Below, one piece after another: positions 52,377 through 59,605 of a DNA stretch of 64,000 nt. This stretch comes from an uncultured Methanomassiliicoccales archaeon (GTDB lineage Archaea; Thermoplasmatota; Thermoplasmata; Methanomassiliicoccales; Methanomethylophilaceae). The stretch spans positions 1 through 64,000 of the forward strand of contig CASEZY010000007.1 in NCBI GenBank assembly GCA_949292635.1, given 5' to 3'. The position numbers and the translations under genes were made by a program. Positions within the stretch are counted from its first letter, which is position 1. Each line of letters starts with the position of its first letter. Under the pieces are notes generated by a model. The model saw nothing but the letters and a program-made list of their open reading frames with translations, ran no database searches and was not told where the DNA came from.

Positions 52377-52865
52377 TCACTGATTGACCTTGTGTCCCGG
52401 CTTGGCGGAGTGGTACTTGCCGGTCCTGGACTCGGGGACAATCTCGAAGATGCCGGTGGGCGGGACCTTCTTTGCGTGCGTCGATCTCGTCGATCTTCCT
52501 CTCGGGGGGGAGCTTGTCCACCGTGGCCCTGAGGATCCTCATCTTGAGGTCGTTGTCCTCGATCACGACGACCTTGCCGCGGATGATCACCGACTCGTAC
52601 AGGGAGGTGGTGTCGCAGGTGCCGTCGCCGCATCTCTCGAATCCCTTCTCCTCGACGACGGTGAAGTAGCATCTCGGATCCCCCTTCAGGTTGGAGACCT
52701 TCTCGCCGATCTTCCTCCCATGGAAGAGGACGCGGCCGCCATGAACACGAAGTTCACCGGGGTGCCGTAGTGGTAGCCGTCCTCGCCGACGGTGGAGATC
52801 ACTCCCATCCTGGCCTTCTGCAGGAGGGCGTCCATCGGCTCTTCGGTCAGCGGGAATTTCTGCAT
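52377..52865 (-). pseudogene. frameshifted pyridoxamine-phosphate-oxidase-family protein
   Basis: Translates cleanly as three pieces in different frames: MQKFPLTEEPMDALLQKARM...YGTPVNFVF, then GRVLFHGRKIGEKVSNLKGD...KIDEIDA, then KVPPTGIFEIVPESRTGKY...KVNQ and TGA. A base is missing near 52740 and one is extra near 52477, which cancel. The order and sequence match the intact neighbour at 52.9-53.4 kb, so this was a full paralogue. Two indels with otherwise preserved sequence suggest recent inactivation or sequencing error. Confidence 0.75.
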
Positions 52866-52933
52866 GTGGGCTGCATGTTATCGCGTGCGTGGTTTCTTAT
52901 GTATATTAACCGGAATCGTTGGAAATCCAACGG

Positions 52934-53434
52934 TCATCTTTGGGACTTGACGGGATACCTGACGCTCTCCGGGTTGGGGGCCCGGTACTTCCCGGTGATC
53001 TCTTTGATGATGACTTCGTACACACCGGTGCGGACCACCCTCTCCGGGTCCACCGGAAGGGAGGCACGCTCGGGGGTGAGGCGGTCGATCAGCGCCCTCA
53101 GGACCTTGGTCTTGACATAATTGTCGTCAATCTGGCACATCGTACCCTTCACGATCACGGAGGCGAACAGGGTGTCGGTATCGCAGGCGTTATCCCCGTA
53201 TCCCTGATAGCCCCGTTCGTCGGTGACGGTGAGGCTGCATCTCGGATCCCGCAGCATGTTCGAGACCCTGGTTCCACGCATCCTCCCGTGGAAGAAGATA
53301 CGGTCCTCCAGGACCACATAGTTCACCGGCGTTCCGTAGGGGAAACCGTCATCACCGTTGGTGCAGAGCACCCCGCATTCGCATCCCTTCAGAAGGTCCA
53401 TGGATTCTTGCTCGGAGAGGTGGTACTTCTGCAT
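52934..53434 (-). CDS. pyridoxamine 5'-phosphate-oxidase-family flavoprotein
   Basis: About 166 residues from MQKYHLSEQESMDLL. GVLCTNGDDGFPYGTPVNYVVLEDRIFFHG is the split-barrel start (flavin-binding), and SVIVKGTMCQIDDNYVKTKVLRALIDRLTPER completes the second half (quoted in parts); the group includes 5-nitroimidazole reductases. Start chosen by alignment with its paralogue and a nearby GGAG; an ATG four codons upstream is possible. No pathway is indicated. Confidence 0.82.
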   Translation of the reverse strand: MQKYHLSEQESMDLLKGCECGVLCTNGDDGFPYGTPVNYVVLEDRIFFHGRMRGTRVSNMLRDPRCSLTVTDERGYQGYGDNACDTDTLFASVIVKGTMCQIDDNYVKTKVLRALIDRLTPERASLPVDPERVVRTGVYEVIIKEITGKYRAPNPESVRYPVKSQR

Positions 53435-53471
53435 CCTGGGCTCCATGCGCGAGCTATCGCTCACATCCTTC

Positions 53472-54407
53472 TTATGATGTCGCCGAGAGCCTCTGCGTCA
53501 GATCGTCGAAGAAGGCTTGCGTGGACGTGTCGTCATGTTGATTGAACACCATCACGCCCCCATATGCCAAATGCAGCACTATGCAGTACCCGGATGTCTT
53601 GTTCACCGCCAGCCTGTACGATCCGAACTCGTCGTTCCTGAAGTTGCCGCTGAGCACTTCCGATCCCCCGTACCCCCAGGTCCTGATGCCGTAGTCCATG
53701 CCGTACCTCAGTTCGGCATCGGTGATGTTCTCGTACGTCGTCTCGAAGGACATCATGGTGGCATCGACCCTCACGCCGTCGTCATCCATGTATGCATTGG
53801 CGTGACCTGCGAACAGTGCCAGCACCACCACGGCGATCATGACGGCAATACCGAGTACGGTGCCCATCAGCATAATATTCCTGTGGCTGATGCGGCGTTT
53901 GCCGTTCACCGTACCCATCGCACCGCAGTCCGTATTCTCCTTTATCTGGGAGAACACGCGGAACGTGGTGTCCGCATCGGTGTCGTTGAAAACGACGGTC
54001 CTGTCGCCGTATCTCACGATCTCGAACAGCGGGATGGTGGTGTCCCCGGCGAAATAATACGGGCCGAATTCCCGGTTGGAGAACCTCCCGGACCCTGTGT
54101 TGATGCCGCCGTAGCCGATGACCCTCACCCCGGGGTCGAAGGTCTGCCTGCATTCCACCCCGGTTATGGAGTCAAGACGGATGTTCAGATTCATGAAGAA
54201 CGCCCTGATGAACAGGTATCCGTCGGACACCTCCGCCTTGGGTCCGTTCAGTCTCACCTGCGGTACGAGCAGCAGTAACATGGATGCGGCCAATATGACC
54301 CAGAATGCCCACATGGGCAGCGAGGTGGCCATCAGCAGAACGATGTCCGCCGCTATGAGGAGCATGGAGATGGCAAAGTACAGCCAGAACCTGACACCGT
54401 CGCGCAT
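53472..54407 (-). CDS. membrane protein with two PH-like (bPH) domains
   Basis: About 311 residues. Two membrane helices at the N-terminus, an extracytoplasmic or cytoplasmic PH-like domain (DGYLFIRAFFMNLNIRLDSITGVEC, YGGINTGSGRFSNREFGPYYFAG), a second membrane helix near 190, and a second copy of the domain (MDYGIRTWGYGGSEVLSGNFRNDEFG). YGG-x5-GxFxNxEFGxY is shared by both copies, so it is an internal duplication. Function unknown. ATG chosen because a TATA-like TTTATCTA is 24 bases upstream. Confidence 0.72.
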   Translation of the reverse strand: MRDGVRFWLYFAISMLLIAADIVLLMATSLPMWAFWVILAASMLLLLVPQVRLNGPKAEVSDGYLFIRAFFMNLNIRLDSITGVECRQTFDPGVRVIGYGGINTGSGRFSNREFGPYYFAGDTTIPLFEIVRYGDRTVVFNDTDADTTFRVFSQIKENTDCGAMGTVNGKRRISHRNIMLMGTVLGIAVMIAVVVLALFAGHANAYMDDDGVRVDATMMSFETTYENITDAELRYGMDYGIRTWGYGGSEVLSGNFRNDEFGSYRLAVNKTSGYCIVLHLAYGGVMVFNQHDDTSTQAFFDDLTQRLSATS

Positions 54408-54477
54408 GAACACCGGAACGATTCCGCATAGATAAACGGACCCACCCATTAAACCGTTTGAATGCATAGGGCGGGCC

Positions 54478-55020
54478 GTGAGGTTCGTAGTAGCGATCAC
54501 CGGCGCATCCGGATCCGCTTACGGGATCAGGCTGTTGAAGGAGCTTCCCGGGGAGAAGGTGCTGGTGATGTCCGAGATGGCCGAGAGGATCATCCCCCAC
54601 GAGACGGGGATGTCATTGGACGAGGTCAGAGAACTGGCGGACGAGGTCTACGAGGACGACGACATGTTCGCCCCCATAGCCTCGGGCAGCCATCGCTTCG
54701 ACGCCATGATCGTGGTCCCTTGCAGCGCATCGTCACTGGGCAAGATCGCCAACGGCCTGGCGGACACGCTGATCACAAGGGCCGCCGCGGTGGCGTTGAA
54801 GGAGTCCCGCAAGCTCATCCTGGTGGTGAGGGAGACCCCGAAGAGCGCCGTGATGCTGGAGAACGAGCTGAAGCTGGCAAGGTGCGGCACATGCATATTG
54901 GATGCCAACCCGGGATTCTATTCGAAGCCGCAGACGGTGGACGACATCGTGGCCTTCGTCGTCGGGAGATGCATGGACCAGTTGGGTCTGGAGCATTCCC
55001 TCTACCGCCGGTGGGAGTGA
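54478..55020 (+). CDS. ubiX: flavin prenyltransferase (UbiX)
   Basis: 180 residues. Joins dimethylallyl monophosphate to FMN to make prenylated FMN for UbiD-type decarboxylases. ITGASGSAYGIRLL (phosphate loop) at 7-20, SGSHRFDAMIVVPCSASSLGKIANGLADTLITRAA, LILVVRETP, and DDIVAFVVGRCMDQLGL are all standard. GTG start. No ubiD is in this window. It is followed by an unrelated surface-protein gene. Confidence 0.93.
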   Translation: MRFVVAITGASGSAYGIRLLKELPGEKVLVMSEMAERIIPHETGMSLDEVRELADEVYEDDDMFAPIASGSHRFDAMIVVPCSASSLGKIANGLADTLITRAAAVALKESRKLILVVRETPKSAVMLENELKLARCGTCILDANPGFYSKPQTVDDIVAFVVGRCMDQLGLEHSLYRRWE

Positions 55021-55060
55021 CCTTTTTACACACGTAAGTTCTGTTGACCTCGGTGCGCCG

Positions 55061-57043
55061 ATGCCGGGACGACTCCTGTACATCGCCGCGGTGTTCCTGA
55101 TCACCGCAGCGGCTGCCGCCCTGTTCCTGGGCACACCCGCCGAGTGTCCGGTGGGTAACGTTGACAGTCAGAGCGCCACTTATTCTGAGGGCACTGATAT
55201 CTGTCTTACAGAGACGCTAACAAACAGCGATAGTGCCATATCATTAACATTTAGAGATAGAACTGGCACAGTCTTTGGGACATATAGCGTGTCGGCCAGT
55301 GAAGTCATTCGCCTCCCGACAATTGAGGACTTGGGAGTTTCTCCAATTGAAGGCTACTATGTACGAACATGGATTGATTCTCGTGAGCCTCATAGTGAAT
55401 ACCCCGTCTCATCTGTTTTTACTCCTGTTGATGGGATCAACGAGTATGTTTTTGAAGCAAAATGGGAAGAAACATACATGTTGAGGTACCACACACACGC
55501 CTATTCTAGCATGGTACTTCCAGATGAAGATCATTTCAACTTAGATGGAATCACCTTACAGTCTGTAACCGTGAATGAGGGGTTGACATTCAAAGGGTGG
55601 TACAGAGTTGATAATGGGATAACTTACTCTCCGAATCAAATATTTGTAATGCCCAGTTATGATGTAGATCTACACATCGTGTTAGAAGAAAAGTCATCAT
55701 TTACCTACTCCTACTCATCACCATTTCTAGCAGGGCAGGCGTTTACAGAACATTTTGATGCATTTTCTTCATCATCTATATCCGACATGGAATTGAGCCG
55801 TCTGCACTACAAACATAATGGGTGGTACGACTCTCGTGAGGGTATTACATACAATATCGGTCAGCAAATCTTGGCTGTCTCTGATCTTGAATTGACGCCT
55901 GTGTGGCAGCCGAACGAATACACGATCACATATGAGGACACCCTGTCCGGCATTTCCGAGGATGTGAAGGTGACCTACGGAACAGAACATCAGATTCGCG
56001 GCATATCCGACACCGACGGCAAGGTGCTGATCCGTTGGGAGCGCACCGATGACGGTTCGCTTACAAGATTCCGGATCGGCGACCCGTATGGTCCGACGGA
56101 GGACATCACGCTGAGGTCCGTGTGGGCGCCGCAGAACGTCACCGTCACCATGGAGTCGGAGCATCATGGGGATCTCGTAGGCAACGTACCGGGAGGTCAT
56201 GTGCTCACCCTACCTACCGGTGCCGATCCGAATTTCGACACCGGCGGGGAGTTCACCCTTATGAGGTGGATGTCCGGCGATACCGAATACGAATGCGGTT
56301 CCCAGGTCGAACTGCTGGACCACACGACCTTCACGGCGGTGTGGAAGCGCACCAAGGCGATGACACCCGAGATCGTCGCGGACATCCCGTCGTCATTGAG
56401 CATCGGTCGCGGCGAGGAGGTGCTCTTCGACATCAGGTACGAGGATGTGATAGGTACCGAGACGGTCGCATGGTATCTGAACGGAGTTCCCTCCGGGGAG
56501 GGGACGTCCTTCAGGCTCCGTCCGGACCTCACAACGGAAACCGGCACGTTCCTGGTACAGGCACGGGTGACCAACGTCGACACCGCCGCCATTACCACAG
56601 AGACCGTCGAGGACAGCAGCGTCTGCACCGTGACCGTTGGCGATGTCTGGCACCTGTACATCCACGGCATCCCCGGTCCTGTGGCACATTACCAAAGGGG
56701 TTCCTCCACGGTCACCTTGGATACGGGTGGTGTGGACACAGACCTCCCCATCACCGGTCTTCGCCATCCCGACGGCGGAACCCTCACAGATGTGTGGGGA
56801 GGGACGGTGGTGATCGATGTCGGAGAACACGACACCGTGCTTTGCCCGATCCTCTCGGACGGAATGTGCCAGATAATGTATGTGTCCCATGTCACGGACG
56901 TGGTGACGGCGTCGGTGGGCGATGTGATAACATTGTCACAAACACCGGAAGGGAAGGAAGGATGGGATGCCGGGGACGGATTCCTCCTCCCCGGCGGTTC
57001 CCGGCTGGCGATATCCGGAGATATCACCCTCATTGCGGTGTGA
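55061..57043 (+). CDS. InlB-type B-repeat surface protein with an AT-rich middle
   Basis: 660 residues. A short N-terminal membrane or signal helix (LLYIAAVFLITAAAAALFLG) then beta-rich repeats of the Listeria-Bacteroides (Flg_new) kind: FKGWYRVDNGITYSPNQIF, HNGWYDSREGITYNIGQQIL, LMRWMSGDTEYECGSQVEL. No C-terminal membrane anchor is visible. Codons for about residues 33-285 (roughly 55.15-55.92 kb) are A/T-rich, unlike both flanks, as if a foreign segment was recombined in frame. Likely exported and involved in adhesion. Confidence 0.75.
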   Translation: MPGRLLYIAAVFLITAAAAALFLGTPAECPVGNVDSQSATYSEGTDICLTETLTNSDSAISLTFRDRTGTVFGTYSVSASEVIRLPTIEDLGVSPIEGYYVRTWIDSREPHSEYPVSSVFTPVDGINEYVFEAKWEETYMLRYHTHAYSSMVLPDEDHFNLDGITLQSVTVNEGLTFKGWYRVDNGITYSPNQIFVMPSYDVDLHIVLEEKSSFTYSYSSPFLAGQAFTEHFDAFSSSSISDMELSRLHYKHNGWYDSREGITYNIGQQILAVSDLELTPVWQPNEYTITYEDTLSGISEDVKVTYGTEHQIRGISDTDGKVLIRWERTDDGSLTRFRIGDPYGPTEDITLRSVWAPQNVTVTMESEHHGDLVGNVPGGHVLTLPTGADPNFDTGGEFTLMRWMSGDTEYECGSQVELLDHTTFTAVWKRTKAMTPEIVADIPSSLSIGRGEEVLFDIRYEDVIGTETVAWYLNGVPSGEGTSFRLRPDLTTETGTFLVQARVTNVDTAAITTETVEDSSVCTVTVGDVWHLYIHGIPGPVAHYQRGSSTVTLDTGGVDTDLPITGLRHPDGGTLTDVWGGTVVIDVGEHDTVLCPILSDGMCQIMYVSHVTDVVTASVGDVITLSQTPEGKEGWDAGDGFLLPGGSRLAISGDITLIAV

Positions 57044-59281
57044 TCACTCGCACTTGGTCCATCCGCAGGACTTGCAGATGTTGCAGCCGCCCTCGAAGCG
57101 GAGCTCGTCGCCGCAGACCGGGCAGGGGTTGACCGCCTTGGCGGGGGCCAGCTCCTTCTTCTCCACGATGCCGAGTTCCTTCTTCATCTCCTTCTCCATG
57201 TCCACCAGGGCGTATCCGACGGCCATGGGGCAGCAGGATCCCCTGCTGGTGTCCTTCTTGGTGGCGGATCTGACAGCGTAGGAAGGGCAGGCGCCGCAGC
57301 TCATGAGCTGGTCCACGATGTCTTGCACTTCGCATCCGCTCCTGGCGGCCAGGGAGATCATCCTGGACAGTCCGATCATGAAGTTGTTGCATCCGCCGGT
57401 GGATCCCTTGTTCAGGTAGGCCTCCATGAGACGGCCGGTCTTGGGGTTGAAGAACGCCGTGCAGTGCAGGCTGCCGCAGCCGGTCATCAGCTTGCGCTTC
57501 TTGCCGACAACGTTGTCCTCAACCTCCTCGACGATTCCTCTCTCTCCCTCTTCCACGGCCTTCTTGCGTGCCTCCGCCTCCTTGGCCTCCTTCTCCTTGT
57601 CCTGGGTGGACAGGATGCCGAGGCGCTTGCAGCCATCCCTGAAGACGGTGACTCCCTTGCATCCGATCTGCCAGGCGTACATGTACAGTCCGTACACGTC
57701 CTCCTGGGGGAACTCGTAGGGCAGGTTCACGGTGCTGCTGATGGATGCGTCGATGTGCATCTGCCAGGTGCCCTGCATGTTGAGCCTCTGCTTGTAATCG
57801 AGGTTCTGGGCGGTGACGAAGAACTCCGGCAGGTTGGTATCGTCCGCCAGGCCGTGGGCGTCCATGTACGCCTTCACGCAGGCGGTGTACACCTTGTAGT
57901 ACTCGTCGTGGTCCGACAGGGATGTGGTCCTGCGGGTGTAGCTTGTGGCGAATATAGGCTCGATGCCTCCGGAGATGCCCAGCATGGTGGACAGCGTGCC
58001 GGTGGGGGCGATGGTCAGCAGCTGGGAGTTCCTCAGACCGTACTGCTCCACCAGCTCCCTGGTCTCGGGGGTGGTGTTGTGCTGCAGGTACGGCGATTTG
58101 AGCAGGTTGTCGATGTTGCACTTGGGGAAGGCGCCCTGCTCCTTGGCCATGAGGGCGGATTCCCTGATGGCGGCGTCCGCCATGATGAATCCTATGCGGT
58201 CACAGACGTCCTGCGCTTCCTTTGATCCGTAGGTCAGGCCCATGCCGATGAGCATGTCCGCCAGACCCATGATGCCGAGTCCGATCTGCCTCCAGTCGGT
58301 GACGGAGTCCCTCTGCTCCTGCAGGGGGTGCAGCGGCAGTCCCTCGTCCAGGACCTCGTTCAATCCCCTGACGCAGATCCCGACAGCTTCCCTGAAGTCC
58401 TCCTCGTCGAACTTGCCGTCCTTGACGAAGGCGGCCAGGTTCATGGACCCCAGGAGACAGCTTCCTCCTGCGGGGAGGGGCTCCTCGGCGCAGGGGTTGG
58501 TGCCGGCGTAGGAGAAGTCGGGGAACTCGGACAGCAGGTTCCAGCTGGAGATCCTGTCCCAGAACAGGCATCCGGGCTCGCCGAAGTCCCAGTTGGCGTA
58601 GCAGAGCTTCTGGAAGAACTCGTAGGCGTCCAGGTTCTTGCGGATGACCTCGTTGGTCTCCGGTCTGGTGAAGGACTGGGGGTACACCTTCTTGTCCCTG
58701 ACGGCGTTCATGAAGTCGTCGGAGACCCTGATGGACATGTTGGCCTTGGTGACCCTCTCCAGGTCGGTCTTCACGGACATGAACTCCTCCAGGTCTGGGT
58801 GGTCGCAGGACATGGAGAGCATGAGTGCGCCTCTCCTTCCGTGCTGTCCGATGAGGCCGGTTACGAGTGAATAGAGATCGGTGAAGGACACCGCGCCGGA
58901 TGTGACGGATGCGGTGTTGTTGATCTTGGCTCCTCTGGGTGAGAGCTTGGAGATGTCGATGCCCACCCCTCCGCCGTAGGAGGATGTGCGGGCAAGCTTC
59001 TTGGCGCATTCGAAGATGGATTCGATGTTATCCTCGGGAGGTTCGACCACGTAGCAGTTGGACAGCGTGACCTTCACGCCGTACTTGGGCAGCCCCCTGT
59101 TGGCCAGGATCCTGCCTCCGTACAGGAACTTCTGGGAGAGCATCATCTCCCTGATGGCGATGTTCCCCGCGGTGACCCTGTCCAGCCACTCGTCGAAGGA
59201 TTCGCCGTTGAAGCAGTACTTCTTGTTCCAAATGTCGATTCCGAGCTTGTTGTCCTCGCCGAGCCAATTCTCTATCTTCAA
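57044..59281 (-). CDS. nrdJ: adenosylcobalamin-dependent (class II) ribonucleotide reductase
   Basis: About 745 residues. Makes deoxynucleotides using coenzyme B12. LSNCYVVEPPEDNIESIF (active-site Cys), AGTNPCAEEPLPAGGSCLLGSMNL (NxCxE, catalytic Cys/Glu), IAPTGTLSTMLGISGGIEP and a C-terminal zinc ribbon (CPVCGDEL, CNICKSCGWTKC). Start uncertain: a TTG after CAGGTGAAGGAC is preferred, a GTG three codons earlier is possible; no family-like ATG is nearby. No B12 riboswitch was recognised in the leader. Confidence 0.92.
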   Translation of the reverse strand: MKIENWLGEDNKLGIDIWNKKYCFNGESFDEWLDRVTAGNIAIREMMLSQKFLYGGRILANRGLPKYGVKVTLSNCYVVEPPEDNIESIFECAKKLARTSSYGGGVGIDISKLSPRGAKINNTASVTSGAVSFTDLYSLVTGLIGQHGRRGALMLSMSCDHPDLEEFMSVKTDLERVTKANMSIRVSDDFMNAVRDKKVYPQSFTRPETNEVIRKNLDAYEFFQKLCYANWDFGEPGCLFWDRISSWNLLSEFPDFSYAGTNPCAEEPLPAGGSCLLGSMNLAAFVKDGKFDEEDFREAVGICVRGLNEVLDEGLPLHPLQEQRDSVTDWRQIGLGIMGLADMLIGMGLTYGSKEAQDVCDRIGFIMADAAIRESALMAKEQGAFPKCNIDNLLKSPYLQHNTTPETRELVEQYGLRNSQLLTIAPTGTLSTMLGISGGIEPIFATSYTRRTTSLSDHDEYYKVYTACVKAYMDAHGLADDTNLPEFFVTAQNLDYKQRLNMQGTWQMHIDASISSTVNLPYEFPQEDVYGLYMYAWQIGCKGVTVFRDGCKRLGILSTQDKEKEAKEAEARKKAVEEGERGIVEEVEDNVVGKKRKLMTGCGSLHCTAFFNPKTGRLMEAYLNKGSTGGCNNFMIGLSRMISLAARSGCEVQDIVDQLMSCGACPSYAVRSATKKDTSRGSCCPMAVGYALVDMEKEMKKELGIVEKKELAPAKAVNPCPVCGDELRFEGGCNICKSCGWTKCE

Positions 59282-59512
59282 GTCCTTCACCTGAGCCTTG
59301 GTGCTGCATGGTGTGGACCGTATTAACCTTATGGAGACGGTAGGGAAGAAGGTCGTTCTGAGGCCCTCCGCCCCCTGTGGCGGATGTCGGAGAGGGTCCC
59401 TGCCCGGACCCCCTCCGGGTCCGTTGAAGCCGTTTGAGGTATAGGTGTCGAGATCCGGGATGACGGTGCATCCCATGTCGGCCCACAGCCGATGTTACCA
59501 CATGCATCCCTT

Positions 59513-59559
59513 GGTATTTAAACAGTTGGATGTACCATCCAACAACCATCCAATATAAG
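59513..59559 (-). promoter_or_regulatory. nrdJ promoter region with palindrome and repeat
   Basis: GTTTAAATACC (59513-59523) is a good TATA box. Next to it is TTGGATG-TAC-CATCCAA (59526-59542), a perfect seven-base dyad, and a further CATCCAA 11 bases on (59547-59553), next to a second TATA-like TTATATTGG. The half-site repeats suggest a regulator binding in front of the nrdJ promoter. Confidence 0.5.
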
Positions 59560-59570
59560 AGAGAAGAGCA

Positions 59571-59586
59571 GACCGCGGGTGCGGTC
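59571..59586 (-). terminator. terminator of leuS
   Basis: Six-base perfect stem GACCGC/GCGGTC with a four-base loop, followed on the minus strand by CTGCTCTTCTCTCTTA, pyrimidine-rich. About 20 bases after the leuS stop. Confidence 0.75.
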
Positions 59587-59605
59587 ATGTGTTTGTCTGG
59601 CTCTC

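Larger units (their letters stand above)
59282..59605. other. 324-base gap between nrdJ and leuS: leader, promoter and leuS terminator
   Basis: From the nrdJ side (minus strand) it has a second TATA-like element GGTTAATACG near 59325, a GC-rich stretch with hairpins such as GGACCC/GGGGTCC around 59383-59420, then the TATA and palindrome listed separately, and the leuS terminator. An open frame with ATG (MGCTVIPDLDTYTSNG...) runs into nrdJ but looks non-coding. Confidence 0.5.

Noticed and set aside
55150-55920. Insertion sequence or prophage as source of the AT-rich block
   Set aside because: No inverted repeats, target duplication or transposase; the frame is continuous, so homologous exchange of a cassette fits better.
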